Positions 15,901 to 24,745 of a DNA stretch of 64,000 nt are shown piece by piece. Where the stretch lies: NCBI RefSeq assembly GCF_016056375.1, contig NZ_JAEDAE010000005.1:245888-309887 (forward strand), read 5' to 3'. Numbering within the stretch: the stretch's first letter is position 1; every line of letters begins with the position of its first letter. Position numbers and translations under genes: made by a program. The notes beneath the pieces are model-generated. The model was not told the DNA's origin. It was given only the letters and a program-made list of their open reading frames with translations, and did no database searches. This DNA is from Hymenobacter negativus. GTDB lineage: Bacteria; Bacteroidota; Bacteroidia; Cytophagales; Hymenobacteraceae.

Positions 15901-18243
15901 ATGAAACAACTTTTCGCTTCGCTGCTGGTGGGGCTGGCCCTGGTGCCCGCCGCGCTGCAAGCCCAAACCTTCCCGGCCATGCCGGCGGCTCCGCCCACCA
16001 ACCTGCAGGGCCAGGCCCTGCGCGACTGGCTCCGCACCAACTGGTACGACGGCAAGCGCACGGTGCTTTCCTACGCCGGGGCCCGGGCCAAAATGTATAA
16101 CTACGCCGACAACTACAACAACTCGGTGACGTGCGTGTACTCGGGCTACAACACGCCGGTGCCGCTCAACTTCAACAGCTCGAACTCGTCGCCGGCGGCC
16201 AACATCAACTGCGAGCACAGCATTCCGCAGTCGTGGTTCAGCTCGGCCAACCGCATGGTGTCCGACATGCACCACCTCTACCCCACCTACATTCAGTGGA
16301 ACTCGAACCGGGGCAACAACCCCTACGCCGACATTCCGGACGCCACCACCACCCTCTGGATGCGCAATACCAGCAGCCAGACCACCATCCCGACCACCAA
16401 CATCGACGAGTACAGCGAGGACACCAACTCGCAGTTTGAGCCCCGCGAAGACCACAAGGGCAACGTGGCCCGCACGGCCTTCTACTTCTACACAATGCAC
16501 GACACCCAGCCGGAGCTCATTGCCACCGGCCACCAGAGCATCACCTCGCTGGCCCCGCTGGCCACCCTCTACGCCTGGCACCTCGCCGACCCGGTCGATG
16601 CCCACGAGATTGAGCGCAACCGCCGCGTGGCCGCCAGCCAGGGCAACTACAACCCCTACATCGAGCACCCCGAGCTGGTAGCCCTGGCCTACGGCCTGGC
16701 GCCTCCCGGCCCGGTGTTTACGTTTGCCTCGGCCACGGGCAGCATCACCGAAGGCAACACCGGCACCAGCACCTACACCTTCACGGTGAACCTGAGCCCG
16801 GCTGCCACCACCGCCACCACCGTGCAGGTAAACTTTGATGCCATGAACTCGACCGCTACCAGCGGTACGGATTTCACCTTCGCCTCGCCCGCTACCGTGA
16901 CCTTCCCGGCCGGCAGCACCAGCCAGACCGTGACCCTGACCGTGAACGGCGACACCCAGCCCGAAGCCGATGAAACGGTGGTGCTCAACCTGACCAACCC
17001 CGCCACCGGCACCAGCCTGGGCGGCCCCAACGTGCACACCCTCACCATCACCAACGACGACGGCACGCCGTCCACGGTTAGCTTCGCTTCGGCCACGGGC
17101 AGCATTGTTGAAGGCAACACCGGCACCAGCACCTACACCGTGAACGTGGCCCTGACCGGCGCGGCCATCACCAGCGCCCTCACCGTACCGGTGAGCGTGG
17201 ACGTGGCCAACAGCACCGCCACTTCGCCCTCCGACTACACCCTGAATACTACCAGCGTGACCTTCGCCGTGGGCGGAGCCACCACCCAGGCCGTGACCGT
17301 GACCGTGAACGGCGACGTGACCTTCGAGCCCAACGAAACCGTGCGCCTGCGCCTGGGCACGCCCTCCACGGCCACTGTGCTGGTGGGCCAGCCCAACGCC
17401 CACGTCCTCACCATCACCAACGACGATGCGGCCCCCGTGGGTGCGCCCTGCACCAAGCCGTATTTCTCGCAGTACACCGAGTCGAACGCGGGCAACACCA
17501 AGGTGCTCGAAATTTATAACCCCACCAACGCGCCCATGCCCCTGGCCGGCAAGAGCGTGGTGCTGTATGCCAACGGCGCTACCACCGCCACCACCACCCA
17601 GGCCCTGACCGGCACCATTGCCCCCTACGACGTGTACGTGATTGCCAACACCGGCGTGACCGATGCCGGCGTGGCCGCCCAAACCGACTTGCAGAGCGGC
17701 GTGGCCTTCTTCAACGGCGACGACGCCATTGCCCTCTTCAACGGCACCGACACGCTCGACGTGATTGGCGTGATTGGCCAGCGCCCCACCGAATGGACGG
17801 TGGCCGGCGGCGGCTCGACCCTGAACAACACCATGGTGCGCCTGCCCAACACCAACCAGGGCGGCCGCTGGAACGGCCCCTACGGCGCCGCCACCTGGAC
17901 CGGCAACGGCGTGGATAACTACGCCGGCGTGGGCAGCTACACCAGCACCGCCTGCGGCACGGCCACGGCCACCCGCACGGCCGCCAACCTGCGCACCGCC
18001 CTCGAAATTTACCCCAACCCGGCTTCCGGCAGCGTGCAGCTCCGCCTGCCCGGCCAGTCGGCCGCCCTCTCCGCCACGGTGGAAGTGCGCGACATGCTGG
18101 GCCGCACCGTGCGCCAGCGCACCGCCCTGCTCAGCGCCACCGAGGCCGCTTCGGTGGACCTGCGCGGCCTGCCCGCCGGCCTCTACGCCGTGCGCGTGCT
18201 GAGCGCCGGCGTGGAATACGCCGGCCGCGTGGTGGTGCAGTAA
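15901..18243 (+). CDS. Secreted endonuclease I with Calx-beta, lamin-tail and T9SS sorting domains
   Basis: 780 residues. Signal peptide (MKQLFASLLVGLALVPAAL, cut after LQA). Endonuclease I domain (about 30-260) with CEHSIPQSWF at 104-113 and DMHHLYP at 122-128, the metal-dependent nuclease core, plus NSNRGNNPY. Two Calx-beta modules follow (about 275-390 and 392-510), each opening FASATGSI-EGNTGTSTYT, then a lamin-tail-like domain (about 515-690) and a T9SS type A sorting domain (IYPNPASGSVQLRL to YAGRVVVQ). It is predicted to be an exported nuclease for DNA scavenging or biofilm turnover. The frame is open 400 bases upstream, but only ATG 15901 gives a signal peptide. Confidence 0.93.
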   Translation: MKQLFASLLVGLALVPAALQAQTFPAMPAAPPTNLQGQALRDWLRTNWYDGKRTVLSYAGARAKMYNYADNYNNSVTCVYSGYNTPVPLNFNSSNSSPAANINCEHSIPQSWFSSANRMVSDMHHLYPTYIQWNSNRGNNPYADIPDATTTLWMRNTSSQTTIPTTNIDEYSEDTNSQFEPREDHKGNVARTAFYFYTMHDTQPELIATGHQSITSLAPLATLYAWHLADPVDAHEIERNRRVAASQGNYNPYIEHPELVALAYGLAPPGPVFTFASATGSITEGNTGTSTYTFTVNLSPAATTATTVQVNFDAMNSTATSGTDFTFASPATVTFPAGSTSQTVTLTVNGDTQPEADETVVLNLTNPATGTSLGGPNVHTLTITNDDGTPSTVSFASATGSIVEGNTGTSTYTVNVALTGAAITSALTVPVSVDVANSTATSPSDYTLNTTSVTFAVGGATTQAVTVTVNGDVTFEPNETVRLRLGTPSTATVLVGQPNAHVLTITNDDAAPVGAPCTKPYFSQYTESNAGNTKVLEIYNPTNAPMPLAGKSVVLYANGATTATTTQALTGTIAPYDVYVIANTGVTDAGVAAQTDLQSGVAFFNGDDAIALFNGTDTLDVIGVIGQRPTEWTVAGGGSTLNNTMVRLPNTNQGGRWNGPYGAATWTGNGVDNYAGVGSYTSTACGTATATRTAANLRTALEIYPNPASGSVQLRLPGQSAALSATVEVRDMLGRTVRQRTALLSATEAASVDLRGLPAGLYAVRVLSAGVEYAGRVVVQ

Positions 18244-18257
18244 ACGGCTTCGCTCAT

Positions 18258-18296
18258 AAAAAAAGCCCCCGGCCGGTTGGTCGGGGGCTTTTTTGT
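18258..18296. terminator. Bidirectional intrinsic terminator
   Basis: AAAAGCCCCCG pairs with CGGGGGCTTTT, with A-run and T-run flanks, between the convergent nuclease and acetyltransferase genes. Confidence 0.9.
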
Positions 18297-18313
18297 ATCC
18301 AGCGAGGTCGGGT

Positions 18314-18589
18314 TTAGGCCAGAATATCGGCATACTCGGCGTGGTGTTTTTTCACGAAAGCGGCCATGAACTTGCAGCTGGTTTTGACCTTGAGCTTTTG
18401 GTCGCGGGCGTAAGTCAGGGCGGTGCGGGCCAGCTCGTCGGCCAGGCCCTGGCCGCGCAGGGCCTCGTCCACGAAGGTGTGGGTGAAGTCGATGACGCCC
18501 TCGGCGGGGCGGGCGTAGGCCAGCTCGCCGTCGTGGCCGTCTTGGCTGATGGTGAATTCCTGGTTTTCGGTATCGTGCTTGATGGGCAT
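18314..18589 (-). CDS. Small GNAT-like N-acetyltransferase
   Basis: 91 residues, matching the short GCN5-related family (YidJ/Acetyltransf_CG type). The acetyl-CoA binding segment is DEALRGQGLADELARTAL and the core strand is GVIDFTHTFV, ending VKTSCKFMAAFVKKHHAEYADIL, a family signature. Substrate unknown. A minus-strand promoter box is not clear. Confidence 0.9.
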   Translation of the reverse strand: MPIKHDTENQEFTISQDGHDGELAYARPAEGVIDFTHTFVDEALRGQGLADELARTALTYARDQKLKVKTSCKFMAAFVKKHHAEYADILA

Positions 18590-18720
18590 GGGTTGGGGGA
18601 TTGAAGGGCGAAAAGCTGCGGCCTATACGCAAAAGCCAACGGCCGCCGCCGAATTGCGTACAGAGATACCAAAGCGGGCCCGGCCCGTTTGGTTTTCAAT
18701 CCCCCTTCAATTTCTTCTGC

Positions 18721-19167
18721 ATGGATACGCCCACTTCCCCCCTCCCGCCCGACAACGACCACCGGCCCCTCGACCAGCAGGACCGCGCCGCCGCCGCCCG
18801 CCTCAACCCCAACGACCCGGCCGTGACGGCTGCCAGCCCCGCCTTTGGTAGCTTCGGCCATGCCACCAATACCCCCACCAACGAAGGCCCCGGCCGCAGC
18901 GGGGCCAACGACAACCCCGACGAATTCAGCGAATTCTCGGACCGCGAAAAAGAAGCCCAAAACGCCCCCGATAATCCCGAGGACCAGCCCGGCCACGTCA
19001 CCCAAAACCAGAACCCCGAGTTGGTGCGCGAGGTGCAGGCCGAAGGTGGTGACAACGCCGAGCTGCGCAAAGCCTGGGCCGAAGACGACCCCCGCTACGC
19101 CGGCGGCGGCACCCACAACACCCGCGAGGAACCCGCCGACGCCAACTACCCCACCAAAGACGAATAA
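18721..19167 (+). CDS. Disordered hydrophilic protein
   Basis: 148 residues beginning MDTPTSPLPPDNDHRP. It is rich in Asp, Glu, Asn, Pro and Gly with almost no hydrophobic runs, so it is probably intrinsically disordered. There is no signal peptide or recognised domain. It is followed by a second small acidic protein and then by one starting with the same MDTP. Such proteins are common in Hymenobacter-like genomes and may act as stress or hydration proteins, but I infer no function. The start was chosen at the ATG opening the acidic sequence; the upstream frame is basic and unlike it. Confidence 0.65.
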   Translation: MDTPTSPLPPDNDHRPLDQQDRAAAARLNPNDPAVTAASPAFGSFGHATNTPTNEGPGRSGANDNPDEFSEFSDREKEAQNAPDNPEDQPGHVTQNQNPELVREVQAEGGDNAELRKAWAEDDPRYAGGGTHNTREEPADANYPTKDE

Positions 19168-19227
19168 TTGTCCGTCATTGGCGCGCCCTTGCGCTCCGAT
19201 GACGCCCACCATCAAGCCCCCGCCCTC

Positions 19228-19512
19228 ATGGCTACCAACCCCAGCAACCCCAGCGACGAAACCTTCGACCCGCAGCCGTCGGAAGACGGCACTTCGACCC
19301 CTATGCTCGACGCAGCCACCTACGGTCAGCAGCTCGACGACAACAACGCCTCGGGCCAGGAGAAGGCCGACGAGATGGACGACTCCCTCCGCTCCGACAC
19401 CGCTGAGATGCGCGCCGCCAACGGCCCCGCCCCTGCCTCATCCGACAACATCCCCAAGGAGCTCACCGACCCCAGCGACCGCGCCTTCACCCTGCCCGAA
19501 GAGCAGAAGTAA
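19228..19512 (+). CDS. Small acidic disordered protein
   Basis: 94 residues from ATG 19228 (MATNPSNPSDETFDP). Very acidic and Ser/Asn-rich (for example MLDAATYGQQLDDNNASGQE and EKADEMDDSLRSDTAEM), without membrane segments. It probably shares a transcript with the preceding gene (60-base gap) and is followed by a strong terminator. Function unknown. Confidence 0.6.
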   Translation: MATNPSNPSDETFDPQPSEDGTSTPMLDAATYGQQLDDNNASGQEKADEMDDSLRSDTAEMRAANGPAPASSDNIPKELTDPSDRAFTLPEEQK

Positions 19513-19534
19513 TAGTAACCAGCTTCCCTTTCTT

Positions 19535-19569
19535 AAAAAGGCTTTCATCGTTTGATGAAAGCCTTTTTT
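19535..19569 (+). terminator. Intrinsic terminator
   Basis: AAAAAGGCTTTCATC and GATGAAAGCCTTTTT pair around a GTTT loop. The stem is nearly the same as the one at 20390-20431. Confidence 0.92.
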
Positions 19570-19840
19570 TATGTCCGGCTGGCGGTCCGGCCAGCGGCTT
19601 GATACTGCCTGTAAGCTCAACTCTATGAATTGCTTCCAGCCTTATAAGCTTTTGACCGGCATCACACGATTGAATATAAATAATATTGTATATTTATTAT
19701 ATTTAAAACACGCCCGAACTATTTCCGCATTATGCAAGCGGATGAGGGCAAACAGCATAGCCACGGTGGTGAGCCGGGTGCATGCGCAACCACTAACCTA
19801 AGCCCGTTCGTTTGTTTTTCACCCTTTACCTCTCCTCCCA

Positions 19841-20374
19841 ATGGATACGCCAGCAGCCCCCGCCCCGGCCCCCCAGCCCACCAACCAGAACCCCGCCCCG
19901 GCCGCGCAAGCCACGGCCCCAGCTGCAGAAGCCGCCGCCCCAATAGCGGAAACTACGCCCGCTGCGGCTCCCACAACAGCGACGGGTCCGGCTGCTCCGG
20001 CCGCCGTCATCGTTCCCGCGGCCGCTCCGGCAACGGCTACCGTTCCTGCTGCGGCACCAGCGGCGGCGGCTCCGGCCACGGAGGTCACCGCCCTCAACCA
20101 CCTGGAAGTAGGCACCGCCGCTGCTGCCGCGGAGAACGCCACCCGGCTCACGTTTTCCATTCCGATTGAGATATCCGTAAGTACTCCACTGCAACAGCCC
20201 ACCAACCCGCTGGGGCAACCGGCCAACGCCGCCCCTGCCCCCGCCGCCCCAACGGCCACTTCCCAGGCGCCAGCCCCCGAAAAGGGAGCCATTGGCTTCC
20301 AATACGCCGCGGCCCGCAACGACGCTCCCGATGCCCCAGCCAACCAGACACCCGCCGAGCCAGCCCCCCAGTAA
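19841..20374 (+). CDS. Ala/Pro-rich low-complexity protein
   Basis: 177 residues, about half Ala or Pro (MDTPAAPAPAPQPTNQNPAP at the start). One short ordered stretch, near residues 82-115 (TEVTALNHLEVGTAAAAAEN and TRLTFSIPIEISVST), may be a beta hairpin. There is no signal peptide. The MDTP start matches the protein at 18721. About 270 bases of AT-rich sequence upstream (19570-19840) hold no gene but may hold its promoter. Function unknown; a spurious frame is possible because of low complexity, though the start and the matching terminator support a gene. Confidence 0.6.
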   Translation: MDTPAAPAPAPQPTNQNPAPAAQATAPAAEAAAPIAETTPAAAPTTATGPAAPAAVIVPAAAPATATVPAAAPAAAAPATEVTALNHLEVGTAAAAAENATRLTFSIPIEISVSTPLQQPTNPLGQPANAAPAPAAPTATSQAPAPEKGAIGFQYAAARNDAPDAPANQTPAEPAPQ

Positions 20375-20389
20375 GCACTGCACATCAAC

Positions 20390-20431
20390 GCGAAAAAGGG
20401 CTTTCATCCATGGATGAAAGCCCTTTTTCGC
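20390..20431. terminator. Perfect 42-base palindromic bidirectional terminator
   Basis: The 42 bases are a perfect palindrome centred on CCATGG, with internal A-run and T-run (GCGAAAAAGGG and CCCTTTTTCGC), between the convergent Ala/Pro-rich and TonB receptor genes. Confidence 0.9.
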
Positions 20432-20446
20432 ATCTACCTACTAGCC

Positions 20447-22561
20447 CTACCACCGCCAGCTCAGCTGCGCGCCGCCGTACCACGCCCGGCCCGGCGCGGG
20501 CTGGAAATACCGCCCGCCAAAGGCGTTTAAATCATTTCCTAGGCTGTAGCGCCGGTCGGTGGCGTTATCAATGCCCGCGTAAACGTTGGTTTCCAGATGC
20601 CGGCCCAGCGGGTGCCGCCAGCCGCCCCGCGCCCCGAACACCCAATAGCCGGCCGCTTCCTCGGTGTTGGCATCGTTGAGCACGATGCGGGCCTGGTGGC
20701 TCAGGCTGGGGCTGAGGTAGAAGCCCAGGCGCTGGCTGAAATCGAGCCCCGCGCTCAGGGTGTGCGGCGCGGTGCCGGTGAGGCGGTTGCCACTCAGGTC
20801 GGCCCCGCCGCTGGCGTAGCTGCCGAAGCGGAAGTCGTTGTAGGCATAGCTGGCCCAGGCGCGAAGGCCGCGCCCGGTGGTTTGCACGTTGTCGGGCAGG
20901 TTTGGTATCTCCTCTACTTCGCGCCACAGCCAGCTGCTCAGGGCTGCTTCGAGGCCGCGCTGGTGGGTGCTGCCGGTGTTGCGGAACACGACCGTACCCT
21001 GGTCGGTGGTGCTGCTGACGATGGTTTGGCGCAGCTCCAAGTCGAAGAGGTTGATTTCGTAGGTCAGGTTGTTGCGGAAGAAACTGCCCCGCGCGCCCAC
21101 CTCGTAGCTGGTGCCGCGCTCGGCCTGCAGGTCGCTATTGAGGTGGCCATCGGAAGTCCGGATTTCGTCGGTGGTGGGCGGCGAAAAGCCGGTGCTCACG
21201 CTGGCATACACCGACATGCTGGGGCTGAACTCGCGCAGCAGTGCCACGCGGGGAGACACCACGGGCCGGAAATCGCGGCTGAATTCATAGCCGTCGGGGT
21301 TGGTAGCGGCGTCGCTCACCCGCGCGGTGCGGTGGCGCAGGCGGTTGTAGCTGGCGGCCACGGTCAGCTGGAAACTGGCCGGCAATTCATAATCGGCCTG
21401 GGCAAAGGCAAAGCCGGTGGTGGTGGTGATTTCGTCGTCGTAGCGCAGCGCGCCGGGCGTGCCGCCGTTGTTTTGGTAGCTGCGCCCGTCGGTGAAGCCG
21501 GCCTGAAACTCGCCGCCGCCCTGCAGCCGCAGCACGCGCCCGGCCAGCGCCGTGCGGTAACTCAGGGCCGTGCGCCCGCCCAGCCCCACGCCAGTATTCC
21601 GCTCGTAATCGACCAGATACGGAGTCCGAATGACGGTGCCGCTACCGTACAGCGTGGTTTGCAGCTCCAATTTCTCACTGAAGCGGTACTCGTGCGTGAG
21701 CCCCAGCAGGCCCGTGCGCGAGGCATAAAATGCCCGCTGTGCCACGGTACCGGGCGCGGCGGCCGTGCCTGGGCGCGCCTGCCGCGGGTCGGCCGCCAGC
21801 TGGGCGCGGGTGAGGCCGCCGGGCAGCTGGTAGCTGATGTCGGTATAAAGCAGGTGGGCGGCCAGCGTAGTTTTGGGGCCGGCCACGGTGCGGGCATCGA
21901 GGGCGAAAACGTCGCGCTGCAGGGCGCTTTGCTGGCGGTAGCCGTCCAGGCTTTGGTGGGCGTACTGGGCACGGATGCTGCTGGTGGCGCTGCCCGTTTC
22001 GGCCGCGATGGTGCTGCGGCGTAGGCCGTAACTGCCCACTGTGGCCCCGGCCGCCACCCGGCTCACGCCCGCTGCTACGGCGGGCGTGCCAAACAGCGCC
22101 ACGCCGCCCGTGCCCGCGCCGTACACGCTGCCGGCCGGCCCCTTCATCACTTCCAGCCGCCCGATGATGGCGGGGTCGAGCAGGTTGAGTGGCGTGCTGC
22201 CGCCAGCCTCAGTGAAGGGAATGCCGTTGTAGTACACCTTCACGTTGCGCACCCCAAACGGCGAGCGCAGCGTGCTGCCCCGGATGCTGAGCCGGTAGCT
22301 GGCCGTGGCGCGCTCCTCCAGCCGCACGCCGGGCAGCGTGTTCACGGCCTGCGTGAGCGCCGTGGGGCTAAACTGCTCAATCACATGGGCACCAATCACG
22401 CCCACGGCGGCGGCGGTGCGGCGCAGCGGCAGGCGCTGGCCGTAGCCCGTCACGGTAGCTTCGGGCAGGGCCACGGCGCGGGTAGTGTCGGGCCGGGTTT
22501 GGGCGCGGGCGGGCAGCAGCGGCAGCCAAAGCAGCAATAGCAACGGGTATCGGAAGGGCAT
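20447..22561 (-). CDS. TonB-dependent outer-membrane receptor
   Basis: 704 residues from ATG 22561, which opens a signal peptide (FRYPLLLLLWLPLLPARA). The plug domain (about 30-150) shows LPEATVTGYGQRLPL, NTLPGVRLEERATASYRLSI and VMKGPAGSVYGAGTGGVALF; the rest is a beta-barrel ending in an aromatic (GAQLSWRW). There is no SusD partner or carboxypeptidase-like extension, so it is a classic metal-chelate, siderophore or vitamin receptor rather than a glycan receptor. It lies 90 bases after the thioredoxin-like gene and is probably driven by the same double TGA-N6-TCA promoter, which suggests iron or copper uptake for the oxidase; that is inference. Confidence 0.93.
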   Translation of the reverse strand: MPFRYPLLLLLWLPLLPARAQTRPDTTRAVALPEATVTGYGQRLPLRRTAAAVGVIGAHVIEQFSPTALTQAVNTLPGVRLEERATASYRLSIRGSTLRSPFGVRNVKVYYNGIPFTEAGGSTPLNLLDPAIIGRLEVMKGPAGSVYGAGTGGVALFGTPAVAAGVSRVAAGATVGSYGLRRSTIAAETGSATSSIRAQYAHQSLDGYRQQSALQRDVFALDARTVAGPKTTLAAHLLYTDISYQLPGGLTRAQLAADPRQARPGTAAAPGTVAQRAFYASRTGLLGLTHEYRFSEKLELQTTLYGSGTVIRTPYLVDYERNTGVGLGGRTALSYRTALAGRVLRLQGGGEFQAGFTDGRSYQNNGGTPGALRYDDEITTTTGFAFAQADYELPASFQLTVAASYNRLRHRTARVSDAATNPDGYEFSRDFRPVVSPRVALLREFSPSMSVYASVSTGFSPPTTDEIRTSDGHLNSDLQAERGTSYEVGARGSFFRNNLTYEINLFDLELRQTIVSSTTDQGTVVFRNTGSTHQRGLEAALSSWLWREVEEIPNLPDNVQTTGRGLRAWASYAYNDFRFGSYASGGADLSGNRLTGTAPHTLSAGLDFSQRLGFYLSPSLSHQARIVLNDANTEEAAGYWVFGARGGWRHPLGRHLETNVYAGIDNATDRRYSLGNDLNAFGGRYFQPAPGRAWYGGAQLSWRW

Positions 22562-22627
22562 AATGGGCAGGGCAAGCAGCACGACGCAGACCAGCGGAAT
22601 ACGTGAATTGTTGCCGCCTGACGAACG

Positions 22628-22654
22628 GTAGCGCGAACTAAAAGTTCGTACTAC
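22628..22654. repeat. Single GTAG hairpin (REP-like, family C)
   Basis: GTAGCGCGAACTAAAAGTTC leads into a palindrome closing in CTAC, so both strands start with GTAG. The hairpin resembles the family C pair at 30910-30977 (GTAGCGCGGACTTTTAGTCC). The minus-strand GTAG provides the TAG stop of the thioredoxin-like gene. Confidence 0.65.
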
Positions 22655-22980
22655 GCCCCGGCCTGCCCGTTCTTCCCCACCAGCAGCGCGTCAATTTCGG
22701 CCGCGTCGGGCAGGCCGGGGCGACGCCAGAGCTCCACGCCGTGGTGCATGAGCACGCTGGTGGGCAGCTGGGTCGGCGCAAAGCTGCGCAGGATGGCGGG
22801 GTAGCTGGCTTCGTCGATTTGCAGCACCTGCACGGCGGCCCCCAGGCGGGTTTGCAAGGTGGCGAGGTCGGCCGCAAAACCGCTTGGGGGCTGGGCCAGC
22901 GGGTACCGGACCGGCGGCAGCATCACCAGCAGCACAGCTGCCGGCGGGCGCTCAGGCTCAACGGCTTGGAAACCAGTCAT
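22651..22980 (-). CDS. Thioredoxin-fold protein without CXXC
   Basis: 109 residues with a thioredoxin-like layout: a first beta strand (AAVLLVMLPP), helix (ADLATLQTRL), second strand (AAVQVLQIDE), the cis-proline loop QLPTSVLMHHGVELWRRPG and a last helix. The redox CXXC is absent, so it is unlikely to be a standard reductase; it may be a chaperone or scaffold. It is the first gene after a double TGA-N6-TCA promoter (23015-23080) and is followed by the TonB receptor. Its stop codon lies in a GTAG repeat. It is divergent from the kinase gene. Confidence 0.78.
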   Translation of the reverse strand: MTGFQAVEPERPPAAVLLVMLPPVRYPLAQPPSGFAADLATLQTRLGAAVQVLQIDEASYPAILRSFAPTQLPTSVLMHHGVELWRRPGLPDAAEIDALLVGKNGQAGA

Positions 22981-23014
22981 GGCAGGGATTAAAACGCGGG
23001 TAAAATCTTTGCAG

Positions 23015-23080
23015 CAAAACTAGGCTGCCCCCCAAGGAGCAAACATGACAGCCGTCAGGCCGGGGCCCTGACATCCATCA
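23015..23080 (-). promoter_or_regulatory. Double FNR/CRP-like promoter driving the thioredoxin-like gene
   Basis: Read on the minus strand: distal box at 23069-23080 (plus strand TGACATCCATCA, flanked CC/GG), proximal box at 23046-23057 (TGACAGCCGTCA), 23 bp apart, then an exact -7 box TAGTTTTG at 23022-23015. The start ATG is about 35 bases further. No good -7 box lies at the matching position toward the kinase gene. Confidence 0.75.
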
Positions 23081-23134
23081 GGCCGTTTCGCCGGCCGCCA
23101 TTCCGGTGTTACTTTACCGAATCAATTGCCTGCC

Positions 23135-24745
23135 ATGCCGCTCGACTTTTACCGCAACCCGCTCACCGACATTCTGTTTGAGCAGACCAGCAGCTTCGTG
23201 GGCCTGTACGACGTGCAGGCGGCCTGGTTTACGCGCGTGAACACTGCCGGCTACCGCCAGCTGGGCTACCCCTCGGCCCAGGCCCTCTACGACGACCCGG
23301 TGCGCACCCTGCTGCTGCACCGCCTCAGCCCGGCCGAGTGGGAGCAGCTGCGCGACGAAACGCTGGCCGCCGGCCACTACGAGCGCGAAGTGGAAATCCG
23401 GCGGCACGTGGGCACCCCGTTTTGGGGATACATGGAGCTTACCAGCCTGGCGCTGGAGGGCAAAGATTATTTCCTCGTGCGCCTCACCGATACCGGCCGC
23501 CTGCACGAGGCCGAGCGCAACCTGGCCCAGAGCGTGCGGCGCTTCGAGGCCGTGTTCACCCACGCCACCATCGGCATCATTGTGGCCACGCGGCAGGGAA
23601 ACATCGTGCTGGCCAATGAGAAATCGCATCAGCTGTTCGGCTATCCGGCCGGGGCATTGGCCGAGCAGTCCATCGAAGTGCTGGTACCCGATGCCGTGCG
23701 CGGCCGCCACGAACACCTGCGCGCGTCCTTCAACGCGCACCCGGCGGTGCGGGCCATGGGCTCGAACCGGGCGCTGCTGGCCCGCCGCCGCGATGGCTCG
23801 GTGTTTCCCGTCGAAATCAGCCTGAGCTATTTTCACCTCGATGAGGAGCTGTACGTGGTGGCCTACGTGGTCGACATCAGCGCCAAGCAGGAGGCCGAGC
23901 AGGCCCTGCAGGCTGAGCGCCAGCGCGTGGACCGCCTCAACACCGAGCTGGAGCAGAAGGTGGCCGACCGCACCCACGCCCTCATGACCACGCTGGCCCA
24001 GCTGGAGCGCCGCTCCGAAGAGCTGGCCCAAGCCCTGGCCGCCGAGCAGGAACTGGGCGAGCTCAAGTCGCGCTTCGTGGCCATGGCCTCGCACGAGTTC
24101 CGCACGCCACTCACGGCCGTGCTCACCTCGGCCACGCTGGTGGAGAAGTACCCGGCCGCCGAGCAGCAGCCCCAGCGCCTGCGCCACCTCGACCGCATCC
24201 GGGCCTCGGTAAAGCATCTGACCGACATTCTGGAGGAGTTTTTGTCGGTGGGCAAAATCGAAGAGGGCAAGATTGAAGCCCATCCGGCCCAGCTGGCCGT
24301 GCCCGCCCTGCTGCGCGAAGCCGTAGCTGAAGTGCAGGGCCTGCGCAAGCCCGGCCAGCACATCGAGCTTAGCACCGACGGCCCCGAAACGGTGTGGCTC
24401 GATGCCTCGCTGCTGCGCAAGGTACTGGTCAACCTGCTGTCCAACGCCCTGAAATATTCGGCCGAAAACACCACCGTCCGGCTGAGCGCCACGGGCCGGC
24501 CCGGCCGCCTCACGCTGCTGGTGCAAGACCAAGGCGTGGGCATTTCGGCCGAAGACCAAGAGCATTTATTTCAACGGTTTTACCGGGCCCGCAACGTGGC
24601 CAATACGCCCGGCACGGGCCTGGGCCTCTACATCATCACCAAATATCTGGAGCTGATGGGCGGCACCATTGCCCTGCACAGCGAGCTCAACGTGGGCACC
24701 ACCGTCACCCTTACCATTCCCTATGAAAACCATTCTGCTGATTGA
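23135..24745 (+). CDS. PAS domain sensor histidine kinase
   Basis: 536 residues from ATG 23135 (a TTG at 23126 is less likely). It has two PAS-like domains (about 10-130, and 135-265 with NIVLANEKSHQLFGYPAGAL), a coiled-coil (270-310), an H-box FVAMASHEFRTPLTAV (phospho-acceptor His near residue 320) and an ATPase domain with NLLSNALKYSAEN, DQGVGI and GTGLGLYI. There are no membrane segments, so it senses a cytosolic cue, and no obvious haem or Fe-S cysteines. The gene overlaps the REC-CRP regulator by 23 bases. It is the likely sensor of the microaerobic regulon; the signal (oxygen, redox or other) is not shown by sequence. Confidence 0.92.
   Translation: MPLDFYRNPLTDILFEQTSSFVGLYDVQAAWFTRVNTAGYRQLGYPSAQALYDDPVRTLLLHRLSPAEWEQLRDETLAAGHYEREVEIRRHVGTPFWGYMELTSLALEGKDYFLVRLTDTGRLHEAERNLAQSVRRFEAVFTHATIGIIVATRQGNIVLANEKSHQLFGYPAGALAEQSIEVLVPDAVRGRHEHLRASFNAHPAVRAMGSNRALLARRRDGSVFPVEISLSYFHLDEELYVVAYVVDISAKQEAEQALQAERQRVDRLNTELEQKVADRTHALMTTLAQLERRSEELAQALAAEQELGELKSRFVAMASHEFRTPLTAVLTSATLVEKYPAAEQQPQRLRHLDRIRASVKHLTDILEEFLSVGKIEEGKIEAHPAQLAVPALLREAVAEVQGLRKPGQHIELSTDGPETVWLDASLLRKVLVNLLSNALKYSAENTTVRLSATGRPGRLTLLVQDQGVGISAEDQEHLFQRFYRARNVANTPGTGLGLYIITKYLELMGGTIALHSELNVGTTVTLTIPYENHSAD

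Noticed and set aside
15871..18333. 820-residue minus-strand frame across the endonuclease
   Set aside because: Antisense shadow of the Calx-beta repeats; product has long GGHG-type runs and no family motif.
20597..22024. 475-residue plus-strand frame across the TonB receptor
   Set aside because: Shadow frame; the receptor shows plug and barrel motifs and a signal peptide on the minus strand.
23069..23116. Double-box promoter driving the kinase gene
   Set aside because: At the position expected for a -7 box on the plus strand (23104) there is no match, while the minus strand has an exact TAGTTTTG at the right place; the pair points to the thioredoxin-like gene.
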